Notes: generated by a model from the letters alone, not told the origin. Shown: positions 16,501 through 24,518, counted from the first letter of the stretch. The stretch: DNA of 27,562 bases from CAYSPU01 sp964432995 (GCA_964432995.1 CAYSPU010000048.1:1-27562); one strand, 5' to 3'. Numbers and translations: made by a program.

Positions 16501-17621
16501 TCGGCCGGCGCGATCATCTCCGGAATCCCCCCTGCGTCGCTGGCGATGAACGGCACCTTCGCCCCGAGACACTCCAGAACCGTGTTCGGCAGATTGTCCA
16601 CCAGGGAGGGGAGGACGGCGAGACGGCCTTTGCCCTGCAGGTAATCCATGGCCCCGGCCTGGTCGCGGTCGCCGATGATCTGCCATTTCCACGGCCAGGC
16701 CTTGGCGCGGGCAGCCACGTATTTGGCGCTGTTGACCTCGCCGATCTTGTCCACCTTGCCCAGAAAGGTGATCGCGGCCGATTTCAGCGCGGGATCGTTC
16801 TTCAACTGGTCGAGCGCGTCGCAGAACAGCACGAGACCCTTGCGGACTTCGAGGCGGCCAAAGAAGACAAACTCCTTGATGCGATGGACGCGGTCGGCGT
16901 CCGGGAGCGGCTGGCGGGCAGTGGCGGGCCGGGCGTAAGGCTGCACGAAGCACTGTTCCGGCAGTTGCCATTCCTGCTGGAGCATCCAGCGGAGCAGATA
17001 CTGGCTGGGGCTGACGAGGACATCGGCGAGACGAGCGCTGCGACGCTCCAGGTAGTCCGCTTCCAGATCGGCCGGGTGGGTGACGTATTCGGCGTTGCTC
17101 AGCTTGTGCCAGAGGGTCGGGCCGTGGGTGTGGACGCACAGCAGCGTGTTCGCGAAGGCGAGATCCTGATGTTTGGCGCGCAGGCAGAAGTACCCCGGGC
17201 CTTTCCACTCGGAGAAATGGATGACATCGAACGGGTGCTGCTGGAGCCAGAGGTAGGCCTCGTACGCCTTGGCTGTGTGCCACGTCGTTTCGATCGGCAG
17301 GCCGCTATCCGGCATGGGCACAAACCGGATGTGCTTCTTCGCGTAATACTCGATCCAGTAATCCAGCGTGCGGTTCTCGCACCACTTGCCCGGGAGGTAG
17401 AGCAGCGTGACCTCATGACCGGCGGCGGCCAAGGCTTCGCCCAGCGAGGTGAACGCCGTCCCCACGCCGCCGTTCTTGACCGGGCCGACGAAGTCAAAAC
17501 TGGCGATGCATACCCGCGCCGGGCGGGCCCGCGGCGGCCCCGAGGGCAAGGGCAAAGGGGGGAAGACGCGGGAACGAAGGTCGTGGGGCGCGGGCGTGGG
17601 GGTTGGGGCGGCGGGGTTCAT
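13587..17621 (-). CDS. Triple glycosyltransferase fusion (GT4-GT2-GT2-TPR)
   Basis: A 1344-residue multidomain enzyme. Residues about 37-430 are a GT-B retaining transferase of the GT4 type ('FVGPVKNGGVGTAFTSLGEALAAAGHEVTLLYLPG' at the start, 'FFGRLEVRKGL' for the nucleotide-sugar half). Residues about 440-690 are a GT-A GT2 domain with 'VVLVDDGST' (~475) and 'FMDDDN' (~530). Residues about 847-1100 are a second GT2 domain of the rhamnosyltransferase style ('VIVVDNGSTDDTP', 'LLNNDTVV', 'FEDDDWCIRAQLAG', 'HHTGG' ~1057). A Pro/Ala linker and a TPR-like tail (about 1154-1344) follow. All three domains keep their catalytic acidic motifs. The start ATG overlaps the methyltransferase stop (ATGA), so translation is probably coupled. 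It likely builds several linkages of one glycan; donor and acceptor are unknown. Confidence 0.9.
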   Translation of the reverse strand: MNPAAPTPTPAPHDLRSRVFPPLPLPSGPPRARPARVCIASFDFVGPVKNGGVGTAFTSLGEALAAAGHEVTLLYLPGKWCENRTLDYWIEYYAKKHIRFVPMPDSGLPIETTWHTAKAYEAYLWLQQHPFDVIHFSEWKGPGYFCLRAKHQDLAFANTLLCVHTHGPTLWHKLSNAEYVTHPADLEADYLERRSARLADVLVSPSQYLLRWMLQQEWQLPEQCFVQPYARPATARQPLPDADRVHRIKEFVFFGRLEVRKGLVLFCDALDQLKNDPALKSAAITFLGKVDKIGEVNSAKYVAARAKAWPWKWQIIGDRDQAGAMDYLQGKGRLAVLPSLVDNLPNTVLECLGAKVPFIASDAGGIPEMIAPADLKPVCFPLRARALAEKLQRVVRDGMRPATPAVDSQANDRAWVQWHDCQLAQLLARPVTLPPGLSLPPRVSVCMSHWNRPHYLKQALASIEALDYPNFEVVLVDDGSTQPEALQYVEELAPRFASRGWQLLRNPENRYPGAARNRAAQAARGEFIMFMDDDNCAKPHELSTFVKVALHTGADIVTCALDTFSGKDAPHDGLQPKTRWLFLGDDVASGALRNCFGDTNSLIRREVFLQVGGFHEDWGVGHEDWEFFAKAVLQGYRLECIPEPLAWYRLNDAEPTVNRKTPLHANHMANIRPYVAAVPPQLRHLVLLAQGQLINSVCASRAEADKAYTEATVLWRSKFEAGRILAGMQQTKAATRLMLDAVQAVTATKVPGAILDALLEIGPELYPLSEVHARQAVQLAGQLAKKLGRAAEQERASQALAVLSETNRFSQGAPSAPPAERAPAATTATKSGSADSPALKTAKPALASIVLLARNQLPHTRACLESIAAHTPEPHEVIVVDNGSTDDTPKFLKRWQAAQANRTVIRNETNLGFAAGNNQGLAVARGAFVVLLNNDTVVTPGWLTGMVDVLQRHPHTGVVGPMSNRVSGPQLVEKVGYSKLSELPAYATRFAAEHRGESVPETRVVGFCLLARREVISAIGGLDEQFGSGNFEDDDWCIRAQLAGFGIRIAQGVFVHHTGGQTFQGERIDYRAAMLRNWELFKRKWQIPAGQPLEAGYPTPERAPDGISLKIPLPAVTGTAQSRRDGAPSPAAQPGERATGHTAPVEPPGAVPASRSRLDEANALFERGQALEALQRLHEAISKDAQDAAAWRLGGRIALSQPEFLEFACDWTGEAVRHLPHDEALLAQRAEVLLLSQQCRQARPLWDRIHRAQGSPESLAALLFCDLAERTPRDLPRLADQASALVSRAFVEWYRRCAAFGAGDTVASINARLPELRQVLPEAAAILEAVVAEVATAETAASSV

Positions 17622-19228
17622 GGTTCGATCTTCTGCATCCAGAATGAGCAGCCGTAGACGGGTTGGATGCTCTGGTAGAGCCTTTCCAGCTCCTTCGGCT
17701 GCCGGAGGAAGAGGAAGTGATTGGCGACGAGGATTTGGTAGGCCGCGTTGTTCATGAGAAAGGCCCGGAGGACATACTGCTCGTTCCAGGTCTGCCCCCG
17801 CTCAAAAATCCAGTGCGGCGGATACTCCTTGGGCAGGAAGATGTCGTGGAGGTGGATGATGACGCCGGGCTTGAGCCGGGGAAGAATCTTGAAGAAGAAC
17901 CAGTTCACGTCGCTGCCCACCTTCGCGCAGTGGGAGCCGTCATAGAAGAGCACATCGCCGGCCTGCAGTTGGTCGAACAAGGCGAATGGGGCCCGTTGCA
18001 GGATGGACTTGTGGACCTGCCACTCGGCCGGCAGATGCCGGAAGATCGCCTGGTTCGGATACGGCTCCACGAGGGTGACCTCCGCCGGGCGGCCCTCGGC
18101 GACGTTGCGCTCGAGGGCCTGTTTCAGGAGCAGGCTGGACCAACCGCAGCCGATTTCGACGTAGCGGGCCGGCCGGCGGGCGCGGACGATGCCGTACTGG
18201 ACCAGGGCATCGGCGCTTTCCCAGAAGTTGTTCTTCCAGCCGTAGCTCGAGCAGTCCGCCGGCGGCTGGGCTGGGATGTGGCGCAATTCCGGGATGAACC
18301 GCGAGACCTCACGGGCGACTTCAAGTTGGTCCTCCGGCCGCCAGTCGATGTCGGCGGGAGTCTCGTCCTGGGTCCAGAGGTCGCGATTGGCCTCGAGGTA
18401 ATCGCAGTCGTTGAGCGGAGAGTAGTAGTCATTCCGCTGCAGGTGGAACCCGAGTTTCTGCAGCACGCGGAAACCGGGCTTGCGGAGCAGGGTGTGGAGG
18501 AGTTGCCGGATCTGTTCGTCCGACAGTCCCTCCCCAGTCTCAACCGACGACGGCGTGGGGGGTGAGGACGCCGCGGGCGCCCCGAAGAGGGCGCATTCGG
18601 GAGTCAAAGCGGCCGGCTTGGGTGCAGGGATGCCGCTGGGATCGGTGCGAGCAGGGCCCTTGGCGGCACCGCATTCCCGCAGCATGAGTTTGGCATCGGG
18701 ATCGTCCGGGTTCTGCGAGAGGATTTTCAGGCAGCAGAGGCGCGCATCGGAGGGACGCTGGGCGTTGAGGCTGATTCGCGCCAGCACCTTCAGGGCGACG
18801 CCGTCCTTCGGGTTCAACTGGAGGGCGCGTCGGGCAGCCTGACTGGCTTCTTCGGAACGGTCGAGGAGTTGCAGAGCCAGAGCGCGGCTCGCATGAGTGA
18901 ACGACTGACGGGGGGCGAGACAAGCGGCGATGGTGAAGTACTGCAGCGCGACATCGGACTCTTCGAGGTTCAGCGTGAGGTATCCGAGTGTCAGGGCCTC
19001 GTCTGCGGTGGCGGGAGGCCGCTGGCGTGCCGCCGCGAGGCAGCGCATCGCGGCGGCGCGGTCGCCGCGCTCGCAGGCGGCGTTCGCCCGGGTGATGAGG
19101 TCCGCCATGGCGGCGTCGGTGTCGGAGTGGTCGTTGCCGCCGTTCATCGGCGCGGTGGGCGGGGGATGGCCTTCGGTTCGTCGACCGGAATTCGGAATCT
19201 CCAGAGATGGGTGGCTCGCGTGTTTCAT
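17618..19228 (-). CDS. TPR-containing SAM-dependent methyltransferase
   Basis: The 536-residue product starts at the ATG at 19226-19228, which overlaps the preceding gene's stop (ATGA). The frame runs on to 19390, but that part is antisense-like and lies inside the upstream gene. Residues about 25-200 are TPR repeats ('ALTLGYLTLNLEESDVALQYFTIAACLAP'). The last 270 residues carry a class I methyltransferase fold: motif I 'YVEIGCGWSSLLLKQAL' (about 355-371), 'VTLVEPYP', 'DVLFYDGSHCAKVGSDVNWFFFKILPRLKPGVIIHLHDIF' (about 427-466). The last is the arrangement of Methyltransf_24-type enzymes acting on sugars or antibiotics. Within the glycan operon it probably O-methylates a sugar residue or caps the chain; the substrate is not determined. 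Confidence 0.85.
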   Translation of the reverse strand: MKHASHPSLEIPNSGRRTEGHPPPTAPMNGGNDHSDTDAAMADLITRANAACERGDRAAAMRCLAAARQRPPATADEALTLGYLTLNLEESDVALQYFTIAACLAPRQSFTHASRALALQLLDRSEEASQAARRALQLNPKDGVALKVLARISLNAQRPSDARLCCLKILSQNPDDPDAKLMLRECGAAKGPARTDPSGIPAPKPAALTPECALFGAPAASSPPTPSSVETGEGLSDEQIRQLLHTLLRKPGFRVLQKLGFHLQRNDYYSPLNDCDYLEANRDLWTQDETPADIDWRPEDQLEVAREVSRFIPELRHIPAQPPADCSSYGWKNNFWESADALVQYGIVRARRPARYVEIGCGWSSLLLKQALERNVAEGRPAEVTLVEPYPNQAIFRHLPAEWQVHKSILQRAPFALFDQLQAGDVLFYDGSHCAKVGSDVNWFFFKILPRLKPGVIIHLHDIFLPKEYPPHWIFERGQTWNEQYVLRAFLMNNAAYQILVANHFLFLRQPKELERLYQSIQPVYGCSFWMQKIEP

Positions 19229-22200
19229 GTCCTGATCTCGGCTGAACTGGGAGAGGGAACCGCCCAAACGAAATCCGGCGTGCGCCACAGCGCCCAGCGG
19301 AAGGCATCGGACCCGATGCCTCTCGTTCCGAGCACAATGTCGTGAAAGCCGGCGGGATTCTCCGGGATATCGAGCCTGACTTCGTGCCAACGGCGGTCGG
19401 TGACCTGGTGAGTGGGATCGATTGCCAGCTCACAGACCAGCCGGGAATCCGCCCGCACGTGAAAGACGCAGCCACCCGCGTCGGCTCGGTCCCAAGCGTC
19501 GGGATGGATGGCGACTGCGGCCGAGAACCGTCCGCGTGCGCCGGTGGGCAGACGGAAGACCAACTCTGCCGGCGGCTGCATGTAAATGGCCTGAGCCGCG
19601 ACGCCGTCAATCGTGGCTTCCCAGATGGCGACCTGGTTGGCCAGGCCCTTGGAGCGGGCCGCCTCGTTCAGATGGGGAATCAGCAGGTACTCCTGGCTGC
19701 CGTTCGGCGCAGGGGCTTCCGCGGTGCCCATCCGGCGTTGCAGCATTCGGTTGTCGCGTTCCAGCTCCTGGATGCGTCTTTCCAGCCTCTCGCGCACCGG
19801 CGCTCGCCATCGGTTCAGCTCGGTGAGCGTCGGACCCTGGCTCGGCAACCGACGATCAACCCGCTCCAGGTCCGGACCTGTCTGGGAACGCCTTTCCCGT
19901 TCCGCGCGAAACTCCGCCAGATGGCGCTCGTAGATCTCGCGCAGTGACGGACGGCTCAGGCGCCAGGAGTAATAGGCGGGGTCAAAGAGCCGGGCGGCGG
20001 GAACCAGATACCCGATGAAGAGCCAGTTCAGACTGAGCTGGCGTTCTTCGGGTGACATGGCCTCAAGCACGGAATGTGAAAGACCGGCCGCGGGGGAGTC
20101 GCCCAAGACGGTCATGGGCACGCCTTGGAGCAGGGCCTCGAAGGCCACGCTGGAGTTGGTGGTGTACAGGTGTTGGCAGCGCCCGAGAAACTCAATGGAG
20201 TCTGCCGACTGGTCGAGCGCCCCGAGCTTGTCTGAATAGCGGGCGTGCCCATGCGGATGGTGACGGATCAGGATCTCCTCGCGCCGGGCGCGCCACCGCA
20301 CGGCGTGGATCAACTCGAAGTTGCTCATTCCCTTCGCGAAGGCGAGCAGGTTGGAATCGTCCTCGACCTGCAGCGCGATGCCGGCCTTGAACGCCGGAGG
20401 CTCTGCGGCGGGAGTCCGTTTGTCTTCGCGGAGGACCAGGAGATCGCGCAACTCGGCCAGAGTCAGGGGCTGGAAATCGGACCAACCCGACGCCTCGCGC
20501 GCGAACTGGCGCATTTGTTCCGTGGCGCTGGTGAAGCCGTTGACCCCGCTGAAGTCGAAATAGACGGTGCTCTGGTATATGGGAAGTCGCAGCGGCCCGA
20601 GCTCATTGTGGATGACCGGAATCCCGAACTTCGCCGCGGCGAGCTTCAAGCTGGGCACGTGGCACCAGGACAGGATCGCCTCCGGTTTGCTCTTGCGGCC
20701 GATACCGGCCAGCATGGTTTCCAGCGCTTCCCGCAGCGGAACGTAGTCCTCGGCAAGCAGGATGCGAAAGGCGTCCAGCATCGAGCGGCTGCGTCGCTCC
20801 AACTCCGCGAAAACGTCGCGGCCCAGGACATGCCGGGAGTGGCGCTCCCATTCCTCGCGCGTCGGGCAACGATAGCGGAATCCGAACAGATCCAGCTCTT
20901 CGCCCCACGGTGAATCCGTCTGAAAAGAATGGTCATCGCCGATGAAGCCCACCCCATCCGGACCCAGGCAGGCGGCCTGTAACTCCATGATCCACTGACA
21001 GAGCGGACCATGCCCGCGGTCGATGAACGGCAGGAGAAAGGAAAGGAAACGGGGGCGAACCGAAGTCTGACGGTCGTCTGTTGTCATGGCAGAGGTTTCG
21101 CATCTTGGCTCCGCCGCAGTTGCCGGGCCGGGCTCGCACGACGGCAGAGGAGGACAGGCGGCGGCAAGGGCGGGATTGGGCCGGGCACTGACAGAGGCCA
21201 GATGGGCTTCCAGCGCTGCGTCCGGCTCTGTGGTCACAAAGCGGCAGGAGCGGCAAAGCCCTTCCTTAGGCTCGAATGAGGCAAGGTGCCGTCGCCATGC
21301 GACTACCCTCTCACCGGCAAACACGAGGAACAAGCTGCTCTCGGGGGTGAGGGTGGCGAGGATCGCCTCGCGATGGGTGGGCACTTCGCTGCGCAGATTG
21401 CAGCAGGGCATCACGGACCCGTTCCAGTCGACGTAGAAGTGCCAGAAGGGCGACAGGCACGGGCTCTGGCGCACGTAGTCACGAGCGATGTCCACAATGT
21501 CCCCCCGGCTGGTGCCGTTGCCCGCGAAGTTCCGTCCATAAAGCCTCACATGCATGCCTGCGTGCCGCACTTCCCCCTCAAACCACTGCCCCGGCACGTC
21601 CTTGGTCACCTGGAAATTCAGCCCGAGCCGGCGGGCGATGCTATCGTAGCGCCTCCTGATCTTGTCATGGTCATACTGCTCAGTGTCCTTCAGGTAGCAC
21701 TGGATGCTCAGGGAATTCAGCCCGGCGTCGGCCATCTTTTGCATCGTCTCTGGCCTGAGATAGTCGCCGTTCGTGTTGGAATGCAGTTTTGCCAGCGGCA
21801 GGGCGGCTCGGGCCTCGGCCAGGCGCTCAAAGATGACAGGCTGGGAGAACGGCTCGTTGTAACGGGAAAAGGAAATGGTCCTATCGTATTGGATTTCTGC
21901 CAACTGGCGCAAAATGGACCGGTAAAGATCTGGAGCCATGAGGTGGACTCCGGACCGGCGGTCCACAACCGTGTTGGAACAAAACCAGCATCTCCGGTTG
22001 CAGTGCGAATGGACTTCGATTTCAACCATCTGGACTGCGGATTTGAACAGGTTTCGGGCCTGGTCTTCCGTGGGGGCCGCTTGAAAGTGAGACGCTGTAA
22101 CATGGGGGATCCAGGCGTGTGCGGGGGGGCGGATTGCTTGCACCACCGGTCTTCTGGTGCCGCCAACGGACTGCACGGACTGGCCTTCGTCCTTCTTTGT

Positions 22201-22956
22201 TGGAGTCGGTCCTCTCTGACCGGAGGCGTCGTCCATGACTTGCTGGACTGTGAGTGAAGGCAGCGGTATCCCGGACCGGGGCGAACACAAGAACGCCTTG
22301 ATCCCGTTGGATTCATACCATTTCAGCATATGGGGCGCGAACTGCGGCATCGTGTTGGACACCACAACATGCTCCTCCAAATGCACAGGTGGCAACTTTT
22401 GGGCATCGGCATAGAAATGCGACGTTTCGGCTGGATTCATGTCCCAGCCGAAAAAAACGACCTTTTTGCAGCCCAAGTGGACGGGGAGGAAAATGCCCAA
22501 TTCAAGCATGATTCCGGGCCCATAACAACGCGCAGCGCCTCGCGCGAGGCTCCAACGCTCGAAATCCCGATGGAATAGAACGGAAGACAACCATTTCTGA
22601 TCCGGGTTGAACACGAAGGGCAGGCGGATGTCCACCTCTGTCGTGAAAGGCTCGATTTCCACGGCCATTCTAACCGGGACAGGATCGGGGTATTGGTATT
22701 CCTCCATCCTGCAACGGTTGAATATGTGGAAATCCGTTTCCAGAGGCATCAGGCTAAAGGACTGTTTGACCGCGATCACCAGCTTGCCTTCGAGAAAACG
22801 GGCAAATTGCTCGTTCCAGATGTCTCCCAACGACGGCCCGCAGGAGAACACGTATGCGGTCTCCCCGGCATACTGTGAAGCAAGCAAGGCCAGTTTCTCC
22901 TCCACAGTCCTCGCCGCCCGAACTCGGGTGGCCAACCTGGGTGTGTTTGGTCTCAT
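19225..22956 (-). CDS. MAF/GT42-like + radical SAM + capsule-type glycosyltransferase fusion
   Basis: A 1243-residue fusion with four parts. (1) Residues 1 to about 250: 'YVFSCGPSLGDIWNEQF' and 'GPGIMLELGIFLPVHLGCKKVVFFGWDMN' resemble the DUF115/MAF and GT42 sialyltransferase-like families tied to flagellin glycosylation and surface sugars. (2) About 310-575: a radical SAM domain with the CxxxCxxC cluster at Cys319, Cys323 and Cys326, then SPASM-like cysteines at 'PCCNL' (Cys518, Cys519) and 'LCRSC' (~568). (3) About 634-1010: a transferase resembling KpsS/KpsC or GT99-type capsule enzymes ('NELGPLRLPIYQSTVYFDFSG', 'HHPHG' ~900, 'TNSSVAFEALLQGVPMTVLGDSP'). (4) A coiled coil, then a beta-rich C-terminal domain (about 1108-1243). 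It starts 9 bp past the RraA-like stop. No internal stop or frameshift is seen. Confidence 0.85.
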   Translation of the reverse strand: MRPNTPRLATRVRAARTVEEKLALLASQYAGETAYVFSCGPSLGDIWNEQFARFLEGKLVIAVKQSFSLMPLETDFHIFNRCRMEEYQYPDPVPVRMAVEIEPFTTEVDIRLPFVFNPDQKWLSSVLFHRDFERWSLARGAARCYGPGIMLELGIFLPVHLGCKKVVFFGWDMNPAETSHFYADAQKLPPVHLEEHVVVSNTMPQFAPHMLKWYESNGIKAFLCSPRSGIPLPSLTVQQVMDDASGQRGPTPTKKDEGQSVQSVGGTRRPVVQAIRPPAHAWIPHVTASHFQAAPTEDQARNLFKSAVQMVEIEVHSHCNRRCWFCSNTVVDRRSGVHLMAPDLYRSILRQLAEIQYDRTISFSRYNEPFSQPVIFERLAEARAALPLAKLHSNTNGDYLRPETMQKMADAGLNSLSIQCYLKDTEQYDHDKIRRRYDSIARRLGLNFQVTKDVPGQWFEGEVRHAGMHVRLYGRNFAGNGTSRGDIVDIARDYVRQSPCLSPFWHFYVDWNGSVMPCCNLRSEVPTHREAILATLTPESSLFLVFAGERVVAWRRHLASFEPKEGLCRSCRFVTTEPDAALEAHLASVSARPNPALAAACPPLPSCEPGPATAAEPRCETSAMTTDDRQTSVRPRFLSFLLPFIDRGHGPLCQWIMELQAACLGPDGVGFIGDDHSFQTDSPWGEELDLFGFRYRCPTREEWERHSRHVLGRDVFAELERRSRSMLDAFRILLAEDYVPLREALETMLAGIGRKSKPEAILSWCHVPSLKLAAAKFGIPVIHNELGPLRLPIYQSTVYFDFSGVNGFTSATEQMRQFAREASGWSDFQPLTLAELRDLLVLREDKRTPAAEPPAFKAGIALQVEDDSNLLAFAKGMSNFELIHAVRWRARREEILIRHHPHGHARYSDKLGALDQSADSIEFLGRCQHLYTTNSSVAFEALLQGVPMTVLGDSPAAGLSHSVLEAMSPEERQLSLNWLFIGYLVPAARLFDPAYYSWRLSRPSLREIYERHLAEFRAERERRSQTGPDLERVDRRLPSQGPTLTELNRWRAPVRERLERRIQELERDNRMLQRRMGTAEAPAPNGSQEYLLIPHLNEAARSKGLANQVAIWEATIDGVAAQAIYMQPPAELVFRLPTGARGRFSAAVAIHPDAWDRADAGGCVFHVRADSRLVCELAIDPTHQVTDRRWHEVRLDIPENPAGFHDIVLGTRGIGSDAFRWALWRTPDFVWAVPSPSSAEIRT

Positions 22957-22965
22957 GGCTCCGGT

Positions 22966-23349
22966 TCAGAACCGCCCGAATTGGCTCACCAAGTTCTCCG
23001 TCTTGATGCCCTGGGCGATGGCCGGAAGGATGCCCGGCTCGTTCTTCCTCCGGCTCATCGCTTCGCGCAGGATCGCCGGCTCGTGCTTCTTGGGAATCAC
23101 CACGATGCCCTCGCCGTCGCCGAAGATCAGGTCGTCCTTGTGGACGCTGATGCAGTCAATGACGACGGTTCTGTTGCGCGAGGTGACGACTCCGCGCTTC
23201 CGGGTGTCCTTGCAGTAATACGGGGCATCGGCGCTCACATGGAGCAGTTCCAGACCGCGTTCCTCCAGCAGGACGTGGAGCCGGGGCAACCAGCCGGCTG
23301 GCCCCTCGTCCATCGGAAGAAACGTGCACGCCAGACAGAGGTTGCTCAT
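22966..23349 (-). CDS. Half-length RraA-like protein
   Basis: A 127-residue product whose residues about 43-95 match the C-terminal half of the RraA/dimethylmenaquinone methyltransferase-like family. The clearest stretch is 'VHKDDLIFGDGEGIVVIPKKHEPAILREA', the usual 'V.pGDlivgD.dGvvviP' block. Family members are normally 160-210 residues or more and form ring-like trimers; some are class II aldolases or RNase E regulators. Here the N-terminal half, with part of the active-site surface, is missing or replaced by about 40 unfamiliar residues. The ATGA overlap with the cytidylyltransferase gene, and a clean frame, argue that it is a stable gene rather than fresh debris. A role in the sugar pathway is inferred from the operon only. 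Confidence 0.72.
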   Translation of the reverse strand: MSNLCLACTFLPMDEGPAGWLPRLHVLLEERGLELLHVSADAPYYCKDTRKRGVVTSRNRTVVIDCISVHKDDLIFGDGEGIVVIPKKHEPAILREAMSRRKNEPGILPAIAQGIKTENLVSQFGRF

Positions 23350-24080
23350 GCAAATGCGGGTTCCTGTCGTTGGCCTTCGTAAAGCCAGCGAAGACTGCGT
23401 GCGATTTGAAAGTCTTCCAGAACGTCGATGTCAATTCCCGCCACCTTGCTCACGAGATGCTTGAAGGGATTGGGGCCCAGAAAATAGCCGTCGCGCAGGA
23501 TGGAATCCCGATCCCGCATGTACAGTCCATTCGTGACGCGATAGATATCCGGCAGGTGCTGGCTGATGGTGTGGTTGCGATCGGCCTGGTAATTCAGGGG
23601 CCGGTCGGGCCACCAGAGGTATTCCTTGACCAGGTTGGCGCTGAACAGGGAGTCGTTCTGCCGGCGGTCGATCACGTTTTCCCGATACGAAAGGAAGCCG
23701 CCTTGGTAGTCCGCCGGGCTCATCAGGGGCACCACGACGGTCACCCACGCGATGTGCTCGTGGGGGATGTCCTTCACGATGCCGGTAATCACCTCGGAGA
23801 ACGACGCCTCATGCCCGCGGCACAAGTGCGGATCGCGATCATGAATCCGAACCCCGAATGGAACCGCCAGGGCCTTCAGATTCTCAGAATCCGTGCTGAC
23901 GTAGATGCGGTCCGGTGAGATTGCTTGGATCAGTTGCTGAATCTTCCACTCGAGGAGGGTGAGCTTCTCACCAAACGGCAGAAGGACTTTGTCCTTGATC
24001 CGGGAGCTGCCCTCCCTGACGGGAACGATGACCGCGAGGTCGCCATAGTCACTGTCGGAGGATGGAGTATTCATCGTCAT
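23346..24080 (-). CDS. Acylneuraminate-type cytidylyltransferase (CMP-sugar synthetase)
   Basis: This enzyme class couples CTP with a 3-deoxy-ulosonic or nonulosonic acid (sialic, pseudaminic, legionaminic or Kdo type) to give the CMP-activated donor. The 244-residue product has the nucleotide-binding motif 'VPVREGSSRIKDKVLLPFGEKLTLLEW' near the N-terminus, 'RIYVSTDSENL' about 50 residues later, and the family C-terminal signature 'GIDIDVLEDFQIARSL'. The ATG at 24078-24080 is chosen; a second ATG follows two codons later, and a GTG at 24125 would add 15 unlikely residues. It appears to be the first gene of the glycan operon. The genes that make the sugar acid itself (NeuB/PseI-type synthase) are not in the window, so the precise sugar is unknown. 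Confidence 0.88.
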   Translation of the reverse strand: MTMNTPSSDSDYGDLAVIVPVREGSSRIKDKVLLPFGEKLTLLEWKIQQLIQAISPDRIYVSTDSENLKALAVPFGVRIHDRDPHLCRGHEASFSEVITGIVKDIPHEHIAWVTVVVPLMSPADYQGGFLSYRENVIDRRQNDSLFSANLVKEYLWWPDRPLNYQADRNHTISQHLPDIYRVTNGLYMRDRDSILRDGYFLGPNPFKHLVSKVAGIDIDVLEDFQIARSLRWLYEGQRQEPAFA

Positions 24081-24125
24081 CTTCTTGCCAGTCCTTCGCT
24101 GATCACGAGAGCTCACAACAAGCAC

Positions 24126-24492
24126 CTCGAAATCGGGTACAGAACCGGGTTCACACTCATTAACCAGTGCACCTGAAAATGGCGTTTAGCAGCAGATGTG
24201 CCACCGACACTGCCCCTCTGGCATCAACCCCTCCTCCCGCGGTTCAAACACTTGCGCATCAAGGCTCTCGGTTACCGCCCCAGGACTGGCACCCCGGCAA
24301 AAACGGCTGGCCAGGCGGTCAGATTTGCCGCCCCACCACGGGCCGGGTGACGGCCAGGCGGCGCTGGCCGCCCACCGACAACCTTGGAATGGAGACAGAT
24401 GCCCCGGGGATGCGAATGTCCGGAATCCGGCGGCGCCCTGGAGGGCGCGGGAGGGAGACTGGTGGCGGGTTTCCGGGGGCGTTGCCCCCGGC
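24126..24492. other. Non-coding region with hairpin cluster
   Basis: 367 bp between the cytidylyltransferase and the small membrane protein gene. The left part (24126-24250) is relatively AT-rich and probably holds the glycan operon promoter, though no site could be fixed. The right part carries the perfect palindromes annotated separately. No gene, tRNA or riboswitch was recognised. Confidence 0.6.
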
Positions 24493-24518
24493 TCATGTCC
24501 TTCGCCCCTTCGGGGCGA
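24433..24518. repeat. Cluster of three perfect GC-rich hairpins
   Basis: Three perfect stem-loops lie in 86 bp: GCGCCCT-GG-AGGGCGC (24433-24448), CCGGGGGC-GTT-GCCCCCGG (24473-24491) and TCGCCCC-TTC-GGGGCGA (24502-24518). The spacing and short loops look like a mobile or dispersed palindromic element rather than one terminator. The last stem lies inside the 3' end of the small membrane protein gene. The middle one begins 2 bp past that gene's stop and could serve as its terminator. Confidence 0.75.

Noticed and set aside
15228..17657. 809-codon plus-strand open frame
   Set aside because: Antisense to the triple glycosyltransferase gene, which has recognisable motifs throughout; no domain is visible on the plus strand.
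19229..19390. N-terminal extension of the methyltransferase
   Set aside because: The frame stays open, but this part overlaps the end of the preceding gene and has arginine-rich antisense-like composition. The ATGA overlap gives a clear start at 19228.
24236..24275. Possible tRNA T-loop (GGTTCAAAC)
   Set aside because: The bases around it cannot form a T-stem, and there is no acceptor stem or anticodon arm nearby.
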